A stretch of 64,000 nucleotides of DNA from Haberlea rhodopensis (GCA_907163345.1 CAJQUN010000422.1:418961-482960); one strand, 5' to 3'. Positions 49,311-61,115 are shown, numbered from the stretch's first letter. Notes: a model not told the origin generated them from the sequence alone. Made by a program: numbers and translations.

Positions 49311-50202
49311 TTCGTTATAGTGATGCATGTGGATTTCGAGGACGATATCTTATAAGTAGGGGAGTAATGTAATACCCCCGAAATGTCTATGTGTTTATGT
49401 GTTATCATAAACGATTATGTTGTGTTTTAAGGGTTGTGGTACATTTAATTTGGGGGTTATGTTCATGTCTTATTTAATGGGGTGTGATGTATGTTATGAT
49501 AATATGGTTAGGGGGCATGTTGGCACCCCAACCACACCACTCCACCCCCATCAATCGGCCACCTCCCCCACTTGGCAACCCATCCTCCCCACTTGGTTCA
49601 ACCCATGCTCCCACTCTCCTCATCCAATCATTCCACCTCCCACCTTCCTTCTCCTCCTTCTCTCCTCCATTTTCATCCCAGATAAGCAGCTTGTAGGCAA
49701 GGAAAAGCTTGGTAAAAGTGTTCAAAAATCTTACCAAAAGAGGAGCAAAAGAGGGGTAAGGTTTTAATACTCTGTTTTTTTCGGAGTTTTTGTTTGGGTT
49801 TGGTTTTGGTGGTGATGATTTCATGCATGCTAGTATAGGTTTGGTCGAAACCTTGGTATGAGTAGTTGCATGGAAGTATTTTGTAGCCCCTAGCATGTTT
49901 GTTCGAGCATGTTACATGTTTTATGTGTTAGATTACTTGTTATGAAAAGGAGTGCTTGAAAATCTGGGTAAGATTATAATTGCCCTGTTTTCTGTAAATT
50001 TGGATGAGATCAAAGTTTATGAGGATGTTATGATGCATGCTAGCTTAGGTTTTGTGAAACCTTTGATTTAAGTGCTTACATAGAAGTTTTATGAAGTTCC
50101 TAGCATGTTTGTTTGGGCAAGTTTTATGTGTTATGAAGTAGGTTGCTTGCTATGAAGAAGGGTACTCGAAAATCTGGGGAAGTCCAGATTTTTCAGAGTG
50201 CT

Positions 50203-50417
50203 CGATCGATCGAGATTTTGGTCCCGATCGATCGAGCGAGGCAGAAGATTTAAAGCATGGTTTGAAATTCAGGGGCCGATCGATCGAAGGAATTTCCGAT
50301 CGATCGGTAAAGTTCCTCGACTCGGTAAAAACATTTCGATCGATCGATCGAGGCAGAAAGTTGGGCACTGTTTATCATGCTTTCTCGATCGATCGAGACT
50401 TGGGTACCGATCGATCG
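50203..50417. repeat. CGATCGATCG array in the 3' LTR of D
   Basis: Same layout as in E; the first pair starts at 50203 and 50225 (22 bp) and the last at 50386 and 50408 (22 bp). One core near 50318 has been lost to a short deletion. Confidence 0.85.
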
Positions 50418-50825
50418 AGAGAGGCAGAATCTTGGCAAATATTTTTAATTGATTTATTTTGAAGAATTTTGTCAATGATTCTTGAAATGGTATGTAATAT
50501 TGTATTATGTGGTAGGTAGAACCATCCCAGGTACCAGCACAATCAAGGAGATAAAGTCTATTGACTCCTCCACCTTTTGAAAAGGTACATAAGAGACGTA
50601 CGTGCATCGGACGGTAAAACACACTTCTATACTATGACTATGCAATCATTGCATAAGTATTTATGATAAGATGATGATGTTTATAAGATGATGATGTTTA
50701 CAAGATGATGATGTTTACAAGATGATGATGTTTATAAGATGATGATGTTTATGATATGATGATGATGATGTATGTTTAACTATGTTATTGAGAATGGTAG
50801 AGTGTTCTGGTAGTTGTTATGGGAA

Positions 50826-50943
50826 AGCGAGGAAGGTACTTACCGCTGACATAGCTAGCGAGGATATACATCCGCTATCAAGGTGTAGCGAGGGGTATCA
50901 CAGTACCGCTATATGTCGAAGCGAGGGGGCCAATTGTTCCGCT
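50826..50943. repeat. AGCG/CGCT alternating array in the 3' LTR of D
   Basis: AGCG starts at 50826, 50857, 50887 and 50920; CGCT at 50844, 50873, 50907 and 50940. The two half-sites alternate with a period of about 30-33 bp and are mutually complementary. Homologous arrays lie at 43975-44100 and 19675-19800. Confidence 0.85.
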
Positions 50944-51482
50944 GACATAACAAGGCCAGAAACATCCCCATTTCTAATTAACATTGTTGATTATGGGCAT
51001 ATAAGTGAAGTATGATGTTAATCATTTATGTCAAGTACTAATGATTACATGCATGAATGTGAATCAGGGACAACAAAAAGGGGCTAACGATTAACCAAGA
51101 AGTACATGTTAACGGTTATTTCATGCATTTATTCATATGCCATTTTCTTATGATGTTAAGTAATGATGTACATGCTCATGATGGGTTGTCCCTGTAGGTA
51201 CGCTTTTGGACTGAAGGGCTAAGGGTCGGGTTGAAGCAGTGAGCTAAAAGGAGCACAATGATGGATAAGGATTCAGGATATGATTAGTATCTACTCTAGG
51301 AGTAGTATAAATCTAAAATGTTAACATTCGTTAATGGGAATGTAACCAATAAGTTTTGAAGTTTTATTTTTGGGCCTGTAATCCTGTTAGCTCACGCAAC
51401 AACCAGAACTCTAAGATGTCATTAATGCATGTTTAGTCCATATTTTGTTATTAAAACACTTTTAAAGTAGGAAGACCCTACA

Positions 51483-53071
51483 ATACTCGACAAATATTAA
51501 CCACTTATAGAATTCCGAGTAGGGTCGTTCAGTGAACTCATTCTTTATGAGCACCTATTCATGTGTGCTGACTTCTCCGAGCGTCGATGAAACGCGGCGC
51601 ACTACACTAGACACATCATGAATACCAGTCTCTAACGAGCATATATCGATATCCCATTCTTGAAGACTTATCGACCAGGAACATTTTGAAATCGCAGTCA
51701 AGAATGTATTTCATGGTCATCATCATATGCGTAACCACATGCTATGGACTATAGCAATCTCAAGGACTTCATCAATGCATCAAGATGCATGGGTAAACAG
51801 ATGAAGAAGTGTCATATATATTAATATTCAAACAAAGATTTGTCAACTGTTGTCACAGTACCAGAGACTGTGTCAACCGCACTAGAAATTACACCCAACT
51901 CTTGGATGAAGTTTCATATCCAAACTGCTTCTTTGCTGCATCGTATGCTGCAATGTATTGAGCTTCAGTGTGGAATCCGATGTGGTGTCTTGCTTGGAAC
52001 GTTTCCAAGAGACGACATCATCATTAAGTTTAAATACAAATCCGAACATCGATTTGTTTCATATACATCCGAGCATTAGCTTAGCCTTCTACTTTTATTT
52101 CCCCACTTACAGATCCAAAAACCATGAACATATCCTAAGTTTTTCATAAGTACTTGATGATTATTTTCACAGTTTTCTAGTGGCCTTCACCGGGATCTGC
52201 CTGATGTCTGCTTATTACTCTAAGAACATACATCAGGCCAAGTACATACCATATCATATAGTATGCTTATTAAAAGTCGAAACAAGGTACTAATGTCATC
52301 TTTTCTCTCTCCTCATGAATCTTAAGACTCATTGACTCGAGAGATGAATACTATGACATATTGAGAAGTAACTCCTTTTTTCGACTATTCCATGCTAAAC
52401 TCTTTTAGCACGGTGTTTATGTACGTAGATTGATAGATCTCAAGCATCCTTTAGATCTATCCATGTAGATCCTTACGCTAAGCACGTATGACGCTTCTCC
52501 CAAATCTTTCATGGAGAAATTCGTAGATAATCATGCTTTAATTGATTAATCCAATACCATTCACAATGAGCATGATATAATCGACTTAAAGCATCACAAA
52601 TGTAACCATGCTCCCACTAACCCTTTTGCACACACATGTCACTTCCGGATTTTTAACAAAACCAAACACTTTGATGATGTTATCAAAACGGAAGTTTTTA
52701 ACTTCGGGATGCCTTCTTAGGCCTATACATGGAGTTTGCAAACATTTTGCTCACTCCCAGAAGTTGTGAACACCTTTGGCTGCTACATTTCTACCTCAAT
52801 ATCATCATTGAGAAATGTTGTGTTCACATCCATATGGCATATCTCATATTCATAATATAAATATATAACTATTAAAAATCCAAATAGACTATAGCATCAC
52901 AAATGATGAAAAGTTCCTCACAGACAACTCTTTGCCTATGAGAATAACCTCTTCCCATCAGTTAAGCTTTAAATATCGATACATTCTCATCCACTCCAAA
53001 CTTCACTTGTAGATCCATTTGCAGCCAATGTGAACAATTCCCAGAGAGGATCTATTAAGGTCCATACCTTA
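51483..53071 (-). pseudogene. pol: copia H RT-RNase H, degraded
   Basis: Minus strand, right to left: GCKWIYK near 53020, MDVNTTFLNDDIE near 52800-52835, IYMDRSKGCL near 52450, then FKLNDDVVSWKRSKQDTT and the RNase H block TEAQYIAAYDAAK near 51930-52030. This is the usual copia order. Many stops. The sequence left of about 51800 is the non-coding tail. Confidence 0.8.
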
Positions 53072-54087
53072 TGTAAGGACCCCCGTGCTCTTAACCCGTT
53101 ATTAGTGTATTAACCCTCGTCATTAGTGCATACAATCATGTTATCAAGGGGAAAAAGATTACATGCAACTCTAGCATGAAATACCATCTATAAAATTCCT
53201 TTACATTAATCGTATAATGTCTAAACTTCCCCCAACATAATCCATAAACATAACATGCACCTTTCTTCATACACTAACATGCTCTCAATTCATTTTGCAA
53301 TTCATAATTAATTGCATGCAACACATAAATGAAAAGAGAAAGGCCATTGCCTTCTTTATACAATCCATATACACACAATACTGCTCACATGAGAGCATCG
53401 AATAAGTATACGTGTATCCAATGTATAAAGTATCATGCTCAATACCGTCACTGGTACTTCGATCCCAGGAATCACCTCCATTCCATAGCTCGGGCTCAAC
53501 TCCAAAGTCATCGATGTACTTAATCACCTGTCCCAACAGAGACAGCCCCCACACGGGGTGAGCATACAATATCCCAAATCCAATAATCACAATAATACAA
53601 TTCATAATTTACAACAATGTAAATGCTATGAAATACAAAAATGCTCCCTGGATGGTATCATCCTCATCCGGGATTCCCTGTACTGTCCATGTTCTCAAAA
53701 CAACTGAAACCATCAAATTCCCAAATGCCAGTTAATCATTACATTGATTAACAAATCCATTGCTATATACCGATATCATAATCAATAATACCAAATCATT
53801 AAACAATAATTACAGATATTCCAAATAACTCACTTATGGTTCCATAGTTCTATTCCATTGCTCGCTCTACAATAGCGGCATTTCGTTCTCACGCATGCTC
53901 AACAGCAGTGGTGTCATAACCGATGTTCGCTCAATGCGACAACATCCCAATCATTGCTCGCTCAAAAGCGACACCATATAAATCCCAATGCATATATATA
54001 CAATTGTAGCAATTACCATAAACCATGCATTTCAATATCCGTTTATTTCTAATACCATATATCATGTATTTCTATACACATTCATTT

Positions 54088-55667
54088 CTATACACATTCT
54101 CTTACTGGAGTTGCTCTAGAATTATGTAACGAATCATATAAAGAAAACAAAGCAAACAAACATTTATTAATGCGCTCTTTCTCTTGATTAATATTAATAT
54201 TTTCATAAGCCATGTTGGTGTAATAAGATTCTATTATAATTTCTACACTATATAATTTTAATCTAGGATCCAGAATTGATGCCAAGCAATTCAACATAGG
54301 AATAGTTTTCCAGTATTTTTTAAATTTATACTCCATTGGGTCGACAATACCTGTAAAAAACGGATCAGATCTATGTGATGCAAAACATTCACTAATTTCA
54401 TAAATTTTATTCAAAAATATTGAAGAAGTTGGATAATAACAGCCCGAAAATAAATTGGTAGCATCATAAAACGGTTCTAAAAAATTACAAATATTAGAAG
54501 CAATTTCCCAATCAGTTTCTTCAATATGAAAATGTTCGGCCATCCTTTCATTAAAAAATAAAGTGATCACATTTCTATAAGGTAAACATGCTTGCAACAT
54601 TAAATATGTAGAATTCCACCTATTAGGAACATCATAAGGAAAATCTTTATAATTCATACCATGAGAAATACATAAACTTTTGAAGTCTTGTTTTCTAGCA
54701 ACTGAACCATTAAGAAATTTAAGAGTAATCTTTATTTTTTCTAAATGAAGCTCAAGTGGTTTCAATCCATCTTGCACACACAAATTTAAAATATGACACG
54801 CACAACGAATATGAAAAAGATCACCATTTAAAATTGGTTTCAAATAAGTTTTTAATATAGTAATTACAGCAGTATTATTAGTTGCATTATCAAATGAAAT
54901 AGAGAAGATTTTATTACTAATATTATATTCATTAGTAACTTGCATAATGGCATTGGAAATAACTCCACCCGTATGAGGCCAATCAATTTTTGTGAAACCT
55001 AAATTTTTTTTATGTAACACCCAGTTATCGTCAATCCAATGTCCTGTAACACAGAGATATGATGCATTGCCAAGATAAGTTGTCCAAATATCACTTGTTT
55101 GTCCTACTTTCGATGAAAGATTACCTAAATACGTAATTAAATTTGCTTTATATTCATTAAAAGTTGTGAATGCATCCGATTTAATAGTATTCTTTGAAAA
55201 TCGTTTATGTTGAGGTTGCAAACCTAAATGAATATAATTAGTGAATTTGGCATCCGTCCCCATTGAAAAAGATTTCTCCGCCCATACGATGTATTTAGCT
55301 AGTTCTCTCCTATCTCTTTCAAAATTATAGTGAAAATACCTAAACTTGAACTACTACTACCAGTACCGAATTGTGAATGAGTAGTTTGGTTACCATCAGT
55401 TGGTTCTTTTCCATGTTTAGCCATGTGTCTTAGTAAATGACCTGTACCACCAGAAGAAGCATATGCATAATCTTTTTTACATTTTTTACAAACTGCCCTT
55501 GATCCCTTTCCCTCCACATTTTCTACATCGAATAGTTGACATACATTGCTAGTTCTTTTTTTTGAAGTTCTTCTACTTGATGATTGAATATTTGGTGTGC
55601 TTTCTTCATTTTCTTGGAATTGATCGATTTCATCATCATAATTCACATTATAAGATGAATAGGCCAT
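54088..55667 (-). pseudogene. hAT transposase (BED finger type), truncated and frameshifted
   Basis: The N-terminal frame (55299-55667) holds a BED zinc finger (CKKCKKDYAYASSGGTGHLLRHMAKH). A one-base shift near 55340 leads to the main frame (54088-55263, 391 codons) with the RNase H-like core: SDIWTTYLGNASYLCVTGHWID, ISFDNATNNTAV, CACHILNLCVQDGL, DVPNRWNSTYLML and ASILDPRLKL. The C-terminal hAT dimerisation domain is missing: after TPVRECV the sequence turns into LTR-derived filler. It belongs to the RICESLEEPER/Ac-like plant group and is not functional. Confidence 0.85.
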
Positions 55668-55954
55668 TATGTATATAGACTACAATTATGAATTATCTAA
55701 TGCAACAAATATAAAAGTTACCAAATATTTGCTATGAGGAGTGTTGGCTTTGTTGCTTGTGCTTGTCTTGGCAAACGTAAGACGAATTTCTTTCTTCTTG
55801 TGAACAAATTGAGAGTATAGCGTCTCAAGTATATAGAGCTTACAGATTAAGAGGATAAAATGTTTCCTCAACACACACATATATAAAACAACCAAATTTT
55901 TTTTTTTTTTTAAAAAGCCGTTGAACGGCTATTTTTCTGACTGTTGGACATTGG

Positions 55955-56050
55955 CGATCGATCGCCATTTTTGTGGCGATTGATCGCCAACCCCCTGTAT
56001 AAGCTTACTGCCTCTAGGCGATCGATCGCCATTTATGTGGCGATCGATCG
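55955..56050. repeat. CGATCGATCG array inside the hAT
   Basis: Cores start at 55955, 55977 (one change), 56019 and 56041; both pairs are 22 bp apart. The array lies between the transposase start and the GC-rich terminus, within the element. Confidence 0.9.
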
Positions 56051-56546
56051 CCTGGTTTTAAAAAAAAAAAATACAAACAGTGTCGTGTCGTGCCGTGCCA
56101 GCCCACGGGCTGGCATAGCTTGGCCCGGCACGGCCCATATTCCGGGCCGTGCTTGGCACGGCACGGCACTGTAGCAAAATGTGTCGTGCTGTGCCGTGTC
56201 GTGCCGCTCCGCGGCGTGCCGTGCCTCGTGCCGTCTGCTCCGTTTGACATCTCTACATTCATTGCAATACAGTGTACCAAGCACTCAACAATTGCAATTA
56301 TATTAAAGAGTTATGCTCGTACGTCATACGTACCTTATATTCCCGTAGTTCGACTCCAAACTCGCCTTGGTCCCGTGACCGATGGATTATGTGTTAAACA
56401 CGATTAATAACTCACAATTATTTATGAGCACACAACACATACCAAAGCATGAATCAAACTCCCAAATACATCATAGATGTACCCATACAATCTCCTAAAA
56501 TTTTAAGGAGATTTTTTTTTTTTTTAAAGTTACTGTTCATCTGTAC

Positions 56547-56624
56547 CGATGGATCGGTAACTTCTATCGATCTATCGGTACCCAGATTTCTCATTTTTGG
56601 CTACGGCATTCGACCGATCGATCG
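56547..56624. repeat. CGATCGATCG-like array in the 3' LTR of G
   Basis: Diverged cores at 56547 and 56568 (21 bp apart) and a perfect one at 56615. The homologous array is at 62868-62981. Confidence 0.75.
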
Positions 56625-57332
56625 GTAGAACCCTGAAACTCGAAAATCACCATTTTAGCACCTCAAATCCTTCCCCAAACTCATACCAACACTTACCAAC
56701 AACCACAACACGTCATAAACTCCATTAAAACTCATAAAAATACTAAAAACATAACTTTGGATTTTTACCAAAAACCCAATTTCCAAACCCAACATAATTC
56801 TTAACCAAAATCCATCACACTACTATCAAATTGAAGATAAGGACGAGGGGAAGTTTAATACCTGATTATCTTCGGGAAAAACCGGCTTCCGAGCCAAGAG
56901 AAGAGGGGAAATGGGGGGAGAAGGGTTAGGCGTAGAGAGAGAGGAGAGAGGGAAGGGTTCCGTGCCAAATGACGGAATACCGAGTCCACTTGGTATATAT
57001 AGTACCAAAACTCAAAAAATACCTATCCTTCCACAAATACATCATGATTCATTAAATATCATCTGTTTTCAAAAATCATCTCTCCAACCTCAATTCCCAC
57101 TACCAGCCCCAGTACAAAGTACTCCGGACCCCAAATCCCACCAAAGACCAAATTCCAAGGTTATCACCACGATGAGAATGCGATCTCATCCCTTGGATCC
57201 AACGACTCCAAAAACAGGATTTAAAATCCCCGGGAGTCCCAAAATCGTAATTAATACACAATTGCCACAATTAAAATCCATTAAGGGTTATTACCACACT
57301 GGGAGTAACACTAATAATTCCCGGGTATCACA

Positions 57333-57345
57333 ATTATCCCCCACT
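57333..57345 (-). promoter_or_regulatory. polypurine tract of G
   Basis: Sense AGTGGGGGATAAT next to the 3' LTR, preceded by TTTCGAGGATGAAATTT, which resembles the end of gypsy coding regions. Confidence 0.75.
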
Positions 57346-57349
57346 AATA

Positions 57350-59845
57350 AAATTTCATCCTCGAAATTTGCACGGCGTACCACGTAATGCCGAGATTACA
57401 AAATCCAAATGGATTCACATCGTCGAATCATGAACATAACATGAACGACACACCAACCGCGGGGATACCGACCTCGCACCAAAACCTGGAATGGAGTAAA
57501 TCTCCCAAACCATCACAAACTCAAAGAAAGACGTCTGCATTCCCCGATGCCAACCATCTCAAAAGCAGTCAGCCAACCCTAACTGCAGATCAAACGAATC
57601 ATACGTGATTCCAAAATAGATATCGTCTCGATGATATCTCCATGACATAGCCAACGATGTTAAACATACATCGTTACCAAAGTGACCACCAGTACACAAC
57701 AGTGTACCTAAACTACATCCGGTTCCTATTTCCAAATCCATCTCCATCAAAGGAGTAGTCGCACCACATTGCAACACGGATCGGGCAACTCATCGCTACC
57801 GATCAACTCAAAACACATCTCTAAAGATGTAAACATCCATAAGTTCCAAGAAAATCACATCTTGGTCCAACACATCATCGAGACTCTACAAGGTCTCAAA
57901 TTCCCGAAAGGACATGCAAAATAATCAATCGCATTCCCGCCTCATGTGCCAACCACGACACCTAACACATCGAAACATGGTCATCCCTCGTTTACCCTAG
58001 GATTCGACGATCCTAACACAGGGATGTTATCAAATTACTCATAAATGAATTACCATGGCCTAAGATACGACAATCCCTCATCATGGGAAGTCAACCAACC
58101 CTCACGATCATTCTTCAGAATGCACCGTGCCATCGAGATTTACCAATCTCAAGATGCCACAATCTCTCACCGGAGATTCATCAAACCAAGCATACTAATC
58201 CGATGCTCAACAAGGACTAAATAAAAGCTGGCATTCGTACACACACACTGGTATACATGCCTAAGTACCAATACAACCTGCATACTCAATGCGATCGACT
58301 CGGGTATCACCAATCATACCCCAAGTCCCATAACCAACTGTCAATCCCCAGCTATTCTCACCTCGCGGAGAATAAATGATTGACAGACCAACAACCAATG
58401 GTGTGATTCCAACATCACACCACACAACCCGACTCATTAATCTCCCATAGATTCCCAATCGGTAGGTATAATCAATACCGCCTTCCTCACAAGGAAAATG
58501 TCATGAACTCATGACCCTCCAACCTCGAACTGCCGTTCGGAAAACCTGGATATATTATACCAAAACATATCCCAGAACCAATAAATTACACAACTGGTCC
58601 AGTATAGTGCATCGATGCCACTATTATCAAAACGAAATCCGCATACACAACGTATACTCATTCTAACAATGCTCTGTACTAATATCATAGTACTACACAA
58701 TCTCGAGCATTTCCCCGGAGACGTCTCCTAGTACGTTTCTCAGAAATAAAAGCCATTACTTAGCCCAACACCAGTAATGCTACCATGGCTGATTCACAAT
58801 CAGCCCACGATCGATACCAGCTGTCTCCATGACAGTACAATCCAAATCTCTCCAAGAGATAAAATCAATATAGTAGTATTACCCCCACTAACTATATCCC
58901 ACGATTCCAATTGTGACTCCCGTTGCATTCTACATGTAAAGATGTTCAACCAGAGCTAACAACGACTTGTCGACACCCACGTTGGTACTCCCAACAGAAT
59001 TGAGTTGTCCCAGAACAAGTCCCTTAACATTTGACGTATAAACGTCCCCGTGAGGTATTCCCTGCCTCAATCATCATGCCACATAGAGACTACAAGAGTC
59101 TACCACAAACCCTCATCGTATCACCGTACGATTCACCAAACTCGGTCCCAACGTGCAATATAATGGCTCCAACAAGCACACTATATCACTGCCACGATAT
59201 CTGGCTAGCAAAGCGCTGCCTCCATAGGCTTATATCAAGCCTACCAACATGCCATACGTTCCATCCCGGTATGCCATACCGTTCCAAACCATTAGAGTAG
59301 TGGGTCATCACCCAATATTTCTCTAAAACACCAAAGCATAATGGACATCCCGATGTCCTTGCTCAACCACGATGCAATCCTAATCCATTAGGACTTATTC
59401 CACACCCTCAGGGTGGGTGTGACCATGTCTACCACACATCACAACGACAAGCGAGTAGTTTCCTCAATGACTACTCTTACCACCAATCACTTGGCCTTAG
59501 CCATTCCAGCGAGTATACCCAAATGTATCACAACTCGAAAATATTTACCTCTATTAAATGATGCGGTACACTCACCGGTACAATGCATTCAATAATCCAT
59601 CGAGCAAACCTGCTCGTCTAATAGTCTCGTCAACCACTGACGTAGACATCACCTTGTGCTCACCATTGGCACTCAACCATACGACTAAATACATATACAT
59701 AAATGTATTATTCATCGAAACGATGCTACATGTCTATATAGACATCCATTATGTCATCGTCATCTTGTGACTGTACCTGTCAACATATGACATTCAAAAT
59801 AACATCGTCAACTCGTGAAGGTACATGTCGATACACGACATCCAT
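57350..59845. repeat. mosaic of unrelated short stem-loops (G interior)
   Basis: Perfect inverted repeats follow one another with different sequences. Examples (stem, span): 7 bp 57653-57675; 6 bp 57596-57611; 7 bp 57618-57639; 6 bp 57815-57830; 6 bp 58135-58150 and 58161-58178; nested 9 bp plus 7 bp 58338-58386; 9 bp 58399-58422; 7 bp 58500-58515; 8 bp 58787-58805; 7 bp 59225-59243; 7 bp 59343-59358 and 59378-59393; 7 bp 59401-59421 and 59453-59476; a 16-nt palindrome 59730-59745. I count about 30 with stems of at least 6 bp in 2.5 kb. No reading frame is recognisable. Confidence 0.85.
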
Positions 59846-60019
59846 ATTCTCATCATCAAACATATGACGGCATATAACCACACATATCATTCACAATAAT
59901 GCTAATAAAACAGTAATATGCCATACCTCATCGCTAACAAGATAGCGGCATACCTGTCTCCGTCGTCCAACAGTGGTACGCAATCAGTACCTATCGCTCG
60001 TAAGTGGCGTAATCCAGTG

Positions 60020-60598
60020 CTACGCACATAGCGGTATAACCCATCGCTATAGAATTCATGGCATGATCTCTCGCCATAGAGTCAGCGGCATAAAACATCG
60101 CTATAGATACCCGACGGCATGAAGCATCGCCAGTAGATGTAGCGGAATGTACCATCGCTATATAATACCCGTCGGTATGAACCATCGCCAATAAAATAGC
60201 GGAATAAACCATCACTATATAATACCCGGCGGCATGAACCATCGCCAATAGATGTAGCGGAATGTACCATCGCTATGAATACCCGGCGGCATAAACCATC
60301 GCCAATAGAATAGCGGAATGAACTGTCGCTATGAATACCCGGCGACATAAACCATCGCCAATAGAATAGCGGAATGAACCGTCGCTATGAATACTCGATG
60401 GCATAAACCATCGCCAATAGAATAGCCGAATGAACCATCGCTATGAATACCATGTGGCATAAACCATCGCCAATAGAATAGCGGAATGAACCGTGGCTAT
60501 GAATACCCGGCGGCATAAACCATCGCCAATAGAAGAGGAATGAACCGTCGCTATGAATACCCGGTGGCATAAAACCATCGCCAATAGAATAGCCGATC
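60020..60598. repeat. 56-bp tandem repeats, about ten copies
   Basis: The unit contains 'aatacccggcggcataaacc' and 'gccaatagaatagcggaa'. On the minus strand each unit holds TAGCG-loop-CGCTA and GGCG-loop-CGCC, two stem-loops per unit. Spurious repetitive open frames result on the minus strand. Confidence 0.95.
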
Positions 60599-60639
60599 CC
60601 TAGTCTTGTTACAGTAGTGTATTTTAATGCACCTCGCTT

Positions 60640-61115
60640 GTCATGACCGTGGCACTAATACCCCTCGCTTCGACATATCAGCGGCATAGAATAACATCGC
60701 TCAAATGCGACATGCGGCAATACCCTCTCTTCAACATTTGGCAGCAAATATTCTTTTCTCGCTACGATATGACAGTGGCAAGTATTCTATCATCGCGTCA
60801 AGTGACAGCGGCAAAGCATTAAAATCATCACTCATCCATAACAACGACTATTGGGATATTCACCAAGCATTCCATCTATACCTGCAACACAATGCATATT
60901 CCATATCCCAATATACATCACCATGAGTGTATTTTAATGCACCTCGCTCAAATGTGGACATGCGGCAACACCCTCGCTTCAACATTTGGCGGCAAAGTAT
61001 TAAAATCATCACTCCAATATATACAACCACAATGAGTGTATTTTAATGCACCTCGCTCAAATGCGACATGCGGCATACCCTCGCTTCAACATTTGGCGGC
61101 AAAGCATTAAAATCA
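60640..61115. repeat. AGCG/CGCT hairpin array in G interior
   Basis: Repeated CCTCGCTT and GCGGCAA half-sites around near-identical blocks ('gtgtattttaatgcacctcg' occurs at least three times). Matches 24480-25020 in F. Confidence 0.85.

Larger units (their letters stand above)
42451..51482 (+). mobile_element. Tekay-like element D, full length, decayed
   Basis: A 9.03-kb element with exact ATACT duplications (42446-42450 and 51483-51487). 5' LTR 42451-44631, primer site 44636, gag-pol about 44838-49310, polypurine tract near 49354-49366, 3' LTR 49368-51482. Same family as E. Several frameshifts and stops; the LTRs are noticeably diverged and the 3' LTR has a deletion of about 102 bp. Confidence 0.95.
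49368..51482 (+). repeat. 3' LTR of D
   Basis: As the 5' LTR but lacking about 102 bp (5' LTR positions about 42607-42708) at a TGG microhomology. The donor-like box is changed to GTACATAAG. Confidence 0.95.
54087..56255 (-). mobile_element. hAT transposon, left end lost
   Basis: Flanked by 8-bp CATTCATT (54079-54086 and 56256-56263). The right end reads, inverted, TAGAGATGTCAAACGG, a common plant hAT terminus, preceded by a GC-rich subterminal zone of CGTGCCGTG-type repeats (56080-56240). The left end has no matching inverted repeat. Instead it repeats 'ttctatacacattc' of the adjacent LTR, and the transposase loses its C-terminus there. Confidence 0.8.
53072..57332 (-). repeat. 3' LTR of G with hAT insertion
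   Basis: Matches 61591-63717 on both sides of the hAT. The sense start is TGTGATACCCGGGAATTAT. Donor-like AAG|GTACGTATGACG at 56334/56333. Confidence 0.9.

Noticed and set aside
56014..56407. Open frames over the GC-rich segment near 56080-56240
   Set aside because: This is the hAT subterminal repeat zone (CGTGCCGTG and its complement), open on both strands by composition only.
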